A stretch of DNA of 17,249 nt from an uncultured Coriobacteriaceae bacterium (GTDB taxonomy: Bacteria > Actinomycetota > Coriobacteriia > Coriobacteriales > Eggerthellaceae): assembly GCA_900550055.1 (NCBI GenBank), contig URQU01000032.1, positions 1 to 17,249 on the forward strand, written 5' to 3'. A program made the translations under genes and the position numbers. Shown here in pieces: positions 13,433 through 17,249 of this stretch; the stretch's first letter is position 1, and every line of letters starts with the position of its first letter. The notes beneath the pieces were generated by a model, which saw only the letters and a program-made list of their open reading frames with translations, was not told the DNA's origin and made no database searches.

Positions 13433-14920
13433 TTATTCCGGGAAGAACACCTGGTCGATGCGCTGCCGCTCGGCCTGCGGACGTTTCTCGATAAGGCTGC
13501 CCACCACCATGAGCACGCCCGCCACGGTAATGCCGATGACAATCTGGTGCAGGCCCATCACCTTGAACCCTGCCGCCATGCAAGCGCAATACGCCGCCGT
13601 GCCGCCGACCATGGACAACAAGGCGCCCAACTTGCCGGCGTGCTTCCAGAACAGGCCGCACACCATCACCCAGAAAAACGCCGTCTCCAAGCCGCCGAAG
13701 GCGAACATGTTGATCTTCCAGATGACGTCGGGCGGCACCACGGCCAGGGCGAACACGATGGCGCCCACGCACAGCGTGACCGCCTGCGAGCCGCGGGAGA
13801 TGCCGCGCTCGGAAGGCTGCGTGCCGCGAGCCTCGCAGCTATGCAGGTACACGTCCTTGATGATGGCCGAAGACGAGGCAATCAACAGCGACGACACCGT
13901 GGAGATGGACGCCGCGATAGGCCCGATGATGGCTACGCCCGCCGCCCAGGACGGCAGCGTCTGAGCGATGGCGCGCGGGATGATGTTATCCACGCTTCCA
14001 CCGTAATCCGCCAGACTGCCGGTCAAAACGCCGGCCGAAAGTACGCCGAGCGCCGTGACGCTGATCATCATAAGGCCGATGATCACGGTGCCGGTGATCA
14101 TGGCGCCGTGCAGGGCCTTCGTGTCCTTGAAACCCATGCAACGCACCATGGATTGCGGCAGGACGAAGGTGAACACGCCCACGAGCAGCCACTGCGTGAA
14201 GTACAGCGTTGCCGGCATACCGCCGCCGCTGAAGGGCTCGAGCATGACGGGATGGTTCGCCTTGATGGTTTCCATGATGTTGCCGTACCCGCCGCCAGCG
14301 GTCAGGATACCGGCAGCCAGCACGCCGATGCCCACGAGCATGATGATGCCGCACAACGCATCGGTGAACGCCACACCGCGAAAGCCGCCGATGGTGGTGA
14401 ACAGGATGACCGCCGCGCCGAACAGCACGAGGCCCACCATGTACGAATAACCGGTGACCGCCTCGAACAGCTTCGCGCCGCCCACGAACTGGGCGACCAT
14501 AGTGGCGGCGAAGAACAGCACCACGATGACGGCGCCGATGTTGGCAAGGGCGTTGGAATTGTAGCGTGCGCGCACGACGTCGATGACGGTGACCGCGTCG
14601 AGTTTGCGCGCCACAAGCGCCAGCTTCTTGCCCATGATGCCGTAGAGCAGCACGAGCGCCGTGACCTGCACGACGGCCATGTACACCCAACCCCAGCCGA
14701 TCAGCCACGCCTGCCCCGGACCGCCGACGAAGCTGCTGACCGAGCCGTACGTGGCGATGGTGGTCATGGCAAGCACGAAGCCGCCGAGCGTGCGGTTGCC
14801 GATGAAGTATTCCTTGACGAAGCCCCCTTCGCATGCGCTGCGGCGCCGTGCGACGAAGCTGATGCCGAGCGCCACGGCCAGGAACAGGACAAGCGGGATA
14901 AGCGCCACCAGGTTACCCAT
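13433..14920 (-). CDS. panF: Sodium/pantothenate symporter
   Basis: A sodium:solute symporter (SSS family) that imports pantothenate, the coenzyme A precursor. 495 residues and about 12-13 hydrophobic segments, the normal size. The best marks of PanF rather than PutP or other SSS members are EYFIGNRTLGGFVLAMTTIA starting at 37, SSFVGGPGQAW (62-72), QFVGGAKL, RCMGFKDTKALHGAMI, and SSLLIASSSAIIKDVYLH in the second half, followed by FGGLETAFFWVMV. The identification also rests on the yhdT-like gene directly upstream, an arrangement known from enterobacteria. The ATG at 14920 follows the yhdT stop by two bases, with GGTGAG and AAGGA inside the upstream gene as ribosome sites, so translation is probably coupled. 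The transcript ends at the strong hairpin at 13340-13392. Confidence 0.9.
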   Translation of the reverse strand: MGNLVALIPLVLFLAVALGISFVARRRSACEGGFVKEYFIGNRTLGGFVLAMTTIATYGSVSSFVGGPGQAWLIGWGWVYMAVVQVTALVLLYGIMGKKLALVARKLDAVTVIDVVRARYNSNALANIGAVIVVLFFAATMVAQFVGGAKLFEAVTGYSYMVGLVLFGAAVILFTTIGGFRGVAFTDALCGIIMLVGIGVLAAGILTAGGGYGNIMETIKANHPVMLEPFSGGGMPATLYFTQWLLVGVFTFVLPQSMVRCMGFKDTKALHGAMITGTVIIGLMMISVTALGVLSAGVLTGSLADYGGSVDNIIPRAIAQTLPSWAAGVAIIGPIAASISTVSSLLIASSSAIIKDVYLHSCEARGTQPSERGISRGSQAVTLCVGAIVFALAVVPPDVIWKINMFAFGGLETAFFWVMVCGLFWKHAGKLGALLSMVGGTAAYCACMAAGFKVMGLHQIVIGITVAGVLMVVGSLIEKRPQAERQRIDQVFFPE

Positions 14921-14922
14921 TG

Positions 14923-15318
14923 CTACTCACCGTCCTTAGCCGCATCGCCGACGTTGCCGCCAGCCGCACCGCATTCGGCTACGATCCCATTGCATGCAAC
15001 GGCATCAGCACCACGAGCTCCACCAGATGCATCGGCGCTACCGGCAGGGCAGCTGCCAACCACCTCGTCAAGGTCGAAGTCGGCGAACACGCGGCGGCTG
15101 AGCACCACAGCGGCCACGACTGCCGCTATCCACGGCGCAACGCAACCGCCGATGACCCACAACGGCGTATGGAACACCCAGATATCGGTGCCTGCCAGGC
15201 CGAAGCCACCCACAAGCCACACGACGATGATGCACGCAAGCGCCGCCACCGTGGCGCGCGCCTCCTTGTTCGCCTGCCGCATAGCCTGGGCGTACGTGCG
15301 GATATCGCTTTGGGACAC
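14923..15318 (-). CDS. yhdT: YhdT family small membrane protein (DUF997)
   Basis: A 131-residue protein with an N-terminal helix containing ANKEAR (16-21), two hydrophobic segments at about 23-42 and 52-74, then DFDLDE (80-85). This matches the DUF997/YhdT pattern; the E. coli protein is about 80 residues. Here an extra tail of 45 residues rich in Ala, Gly, Asp and Cys (from about 88) follows. Function of the family is unknown, but its constant place upstream of panF suggests a role with the symporter. The start is GTG at 15318, with GGAAGG about 8 nt upstream (and GGAGGG nearer); an ATG at codon 13 lacks a good site. It is separated from panF by two bases. No clear promoter was found in the 230 bp upstream. 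Confidence 0.75.
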   Translation of the reverse strand: MSQSDIRTYAQAMRQANKEARATVAALACIIVVWLVGGFGLAGTDIWVFHTPLWVIGGCVAPWIAAVVAAVVLSRRVFADFDLDEVVGSCPAGSADASGGARGADAVACNGIVAECGAAGGNVGDAAKDGE

Positions 15319-15548
15319 TGCCCTCCCCTTCCCGTAAGGTTTGCTTTACAGGAAAATGCTACCACTCCGACCGCGTTGCTTCGTTTTGAAACCCCATCCC
15401 GGTCCGCGAATGCGCGAACCCGCAAGGCGGCGGGCAGAACGAACGCAAACCGGAACCACCGCACAGGCTCGCGCAAGAAGGTTTGGGGCGCACTCGGACA
15501 GTTCGGGCGGACGGCCCAAGCGCATCGGTTGCCACAGATTCCTGCCCG

Positions 15549-16625
15549 CTAGATGATCGGCGGGCGGAACTCCTGCTTGCCGCGGGCGCGCTCGCGGGCG
15601 TTGCGGTTGCGCAGGTTCTCGACGCAGCCCTGCATGCCGTGCGGAACGTAATCGAGCCGATCGAGATCGTCGGGCAGATAGCTGACAAGCGACAACGGTG
15701 CCGTTTGCTCCACGTGCTCGGGCGCGGGTCCGGGGCATGCCGCAATGCCGAACGCGCAGGCGCCCTGCTCGGTGAGCTTGCGCTCGTAGGCGCTCCAGGG
15801 CTCGCCGGGGAACTCGGCGCGAACGTCGTCGCTTCGCCAGGTGACCTCGTACCCCGCCAACTCGAGCTGCGTGAGGGTGAAATCGCGCAGCGGCTGGCTA
15901 TCGGTGCGCAAACGGATGCCCGCGCCCCGTCCGAGCAGCGGCCGATACCCCATCAAACGATCCAAGTACGTCAGACGCAGATGCGCCTTCTTCTTTTTCG
16001 GGAACGGCGTGGGGAAGTTCATGAGCAGCGCCGACAGCTCGCCCGGGGCGAACACGGTCGACAGGTCGATCTCGGCGGGCGCACCCGAACGGACGCGCCC
16101 GCATGCAGACACGCGGGAAGCATGCGCCCGCTCGTTGCGCTTGGCAGACGCCTGCACGCCACCCTGCGCATCGCAGCATGCATCTGCTGCGGCGGCGCAT
16201 GAGCGCTCAACCAACGCAGGCGAGTCGCCTTGCAGGCTGCCCTCGTCATCAACGGCACCGCAGCCGGCAGCCCCCGCTTCCCCATCGTCGAATGCGGGCA
16301 CTCCATCCATCAGGAACACCGCGTTGTCCACGCCTTCCGCAGCTGCCGCCTCGGCGGCGCGAAGCGTGCACAACGCATCCACGTCGAAGCCGACGAACAG
16401 CACGTCGGGGCGCATCTTCGCGCAGGCGACGGTGTACTCGCCCTTGCCGCATCCCAGATCCAGCACGACATGCGAAAAAGCCTGGTCGCGAACCGCCCCG
16501 CCAGGCGCCCACGCATCCCAGCGTCCGGCCCATGCGGCGCCGTCGCAGCAGATCCATGCGCTGCACGCCCGAAAGCGCTTCGCAAACGAAAACCCTTTGT
16601 GCAATCTGGAAGCAGCCGAGTGCAT
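15549..16625 (-). CDS. trmB: TrmB-like tRNA (guanine-N7)-methyltransferase
   Basis: A SAM-dependent methyltransferase expected to make m7G46 in the tRNA variable loop. 358 residues against about 210-240 in the family. Seen: SAM motif VVLDLGCGKGEY (53-64), VGFDVDALCTLRAAEAA (78-94), and LLMNFPTPFPKKKKAHLRLT (200-219), which corresponds to the family signature FPDPWPKxRHxKRR but with Thr for Asp and Phe for Trp; then LGRGAGIRLRTDS (231-243). The extra length is an insertion at about 109-192, rich in Ala, Gly, Asp and Cys, plus a 70-residue C-terminal tail ending in a basic stretch. The ATG at 16625 has AAAGGGGAAGG upstream. It lies after thrS, with a terminator between. The altered signature makes a changed specificity possible. 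Confidence 0.78.
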   Translation of the reverse strand: MHSAASRLHKGFSFAKRFRACSAWICCDGAAWAGRWDAWAPGGAVRDQAFSHVVLDLGCGKGEYTVACAKMRPDVLFVGFDVDALCTLRAAEAAAAEGVDNAVFLMDGVPAFDDGEAGAAGCGAVDDEGSLQGDSPALVERSCAAAADACCDAQGGVQASAKRNERAHASRVSACGRVRSGAPAEIDLSTVFAPGELSALLMNFPTPFPKKKKAHLRLTYLDRLMGYRPLLGRGAGIRLRTDSQPLRDFTLTQLELAGYEVTWRSDDVRAEFPGEPWSAYERKLTEQGACAFGIAACPGPAPEHVEQTAPLSLVSYLPDDLDRLDYVPHGMQGCVENLRNRNARERARGKQEFRPPII

Positions 16626-16667
16626 GCCTTCCCCTTTCGTGCGCGAAACGGCTTCCGCGCCATATAC

Positions 16668-16701
16668 CCAAACAGCCCCGCAAAGCAAACCTTGCGGGGC
16701 T
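16668..16701 (-). terminator. Terminator hairpin after thrS
   Basis: AGCCCCGCAA and TTGCGGGGCT (16674-16683, 16692-16701) form a perfect 10-bp stem with an 8-nt loop. The minus-strand tail is only GTTTGGG, so it may leak into trmB, which starts about 45 nt later. Confidence 0.6.
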
Positions 16702-16744
16702 GCGATTCAACATTTCAGGCAGGCTGCGCTGCCGCTATGACGCA

Positions 16745-17249
16745 TTACGCACGGGTGCGGATCTCCTCGCACACCTTCGCGATGAAGTCGGCCGTCTCGA
16801 ACGGATGCGTCTCGTTGGAGCGGTCGCGCACGGCGATGTTGCCCTCCTCGGCCTCCTTCTCGCCCACGACGATCATGTAGGGCACGCGGTCGATGCTGCG
16901 GGTCTCGCGGATCTTGTAGCCGATCTTCGCGTCACGGTCGTCAACGGCCACGCGGATGCCCGCGTCCTCAAGCTGTGCCGCAACCTGATGCGCGTAATCG
17001 CGGGACTTCTCGGACACGCACAGAACCTTGACCTGCGTGGGAGCCAGCCACACGGGGAACTTGCCCGCGTAGTGCTCGATCAGGATGCCGATGAAGCGCT
17101 CGACGGAGCCGAAGCACACGCGGTGCAGCATGATGGGGCGCTTCTTCGAGCCGTCGTGGTCCACGAACTCCAGGCCGAAGTTCAGCGGCATCTGGAAGTC
17201 AAGCTGCACGGTGCCGCACTGCCACGTACGGCCGAGCGAGTCCTCCAGG
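16745..17249 (-). CDS. thrS: Threonyl-tRNA synthetase, C-terminal part only
   Basis: A class II aminoacyl-tRNA synthetase that charges tRNA-Thr. Only the last 167 residues are visible; the 5' part lies right of the window. Seen: LGRTWQCGTVQLDFQMP, then FVDHDG, KRPIMLHRVCFGSVERFIGI (class II motif 3 region), LIEHYAGKFPVWLAP and QVKVLCVS at the start of the anticodon-binding domain, and YMIVVGEKEAEEGNIAVR near the end. The frame is open across the right edge, so this is truncation by the window and not a broken gene. Whether it carries a TGS domain or its own leader regulation cannot be seen. Confidence 0.95.
   Translation of the reverse strand, partial: LEDSLGRTWQCGTVQLDFQMPLNFGLEFVDHDGSKKRPIMLHRVCFGSVERFIGILIEHYAGKFPVWLAPTQVKVLCVSEKSRDYAHQVAAQLEDAGIRVAVDDRDAKIGYKIRETRSIDRVPYMIVVGEKEAEEGNIAVRDRSNETHPFETADFIAKVCEEIRTRA

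Noticed and set aside
13547..15337. Plus-strand open frame of 596 codons
   Set aside because: It is antisense to panF and yhdT and rich in His, Asp and Arg, as shadow frames of membrane proteins are.
15319..15548. Possible small gene or RNA between yhdT and trmB
   Set aside because: No ribosome site, conserved motif, hairpin with a T-run or good promoter was seen in these 230 bp.

Overview
The window comes from a high-GC Gram-positive chromosome. Strong G/C third-position bias, several GTG starts, purine-rich Shine-Dalgarno sites and gene content best fit an actinobacterium of the Coriobacteriia (Eggerthella/Gordonibacter/Adlercreutzia-like). This placement is an inference from style and gene content, not from a database match. 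Almost everything is core metabolism or maintenance. No phage, transposase, CRISPR, tRNA or rRNA was seen.

Layout from left to right. (1) Minus strand: ilvD and the 5' part of ilvB, sharing an ATGA overlap. A good promoter precedes them, followed by a leader of about 300 nt that ends in an intrinsic terminator. The first half of this leader looks like T-box Stem I with a possible CUC (Leu) specifier, so the operon is probably controlled by attenuation. (2) Plus strand: a gamma-carbonic-anhydrase-like hexapeptide protein, ending at a bidirectional terminator, then a perfect 36-bp palindrome. (3) Minus strand, transcribed right to left: trxA, a MATE-family transporter, trxB, prfA (release factor 1) and prmC (the methyltransferase that modifies the GGQ glutamine of RF1). 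Intergenic gaps and a strong terminator after prfA suggest several transcripts rather than one. A 160-bp stretch bounded by imperfect inverted repeats lies between the MATE gene and trxB. (4) Plus strand: a two-gene unit of a patatin-like phospholipase and a CPA2-type cation/proton antiporter with a long charged C-terminal tail. (5) An intergenic region of 321 bp with a GC-rich triplet repeat, a 73-bp near-perfect palindrome, a 13-bp tandem duplication and a terminator. (6) Minus strand: yhdT-like gene plus panF (sodium/pantothenate symporter), a trmB-like tRNA methyltransferase, and the C-terminal part of thrS cut by the window edge.

Functional threads: branched-chain amino acid and pantothenate supply (ilvD/ilvB make 2-oxoisovalerate, a pantothenate precursor; panF imports pantothenate), translation (prfA, prmC, trmB, thrS) and thiol redox (trxA, trxB). 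The strongest candidates for something not routinely annotated are the ilvDB leader RNA, the two long intergenic palindromes, the inverted-repeat-bounded element, and the low-complexity insertions inside both PrmC and TrmB.
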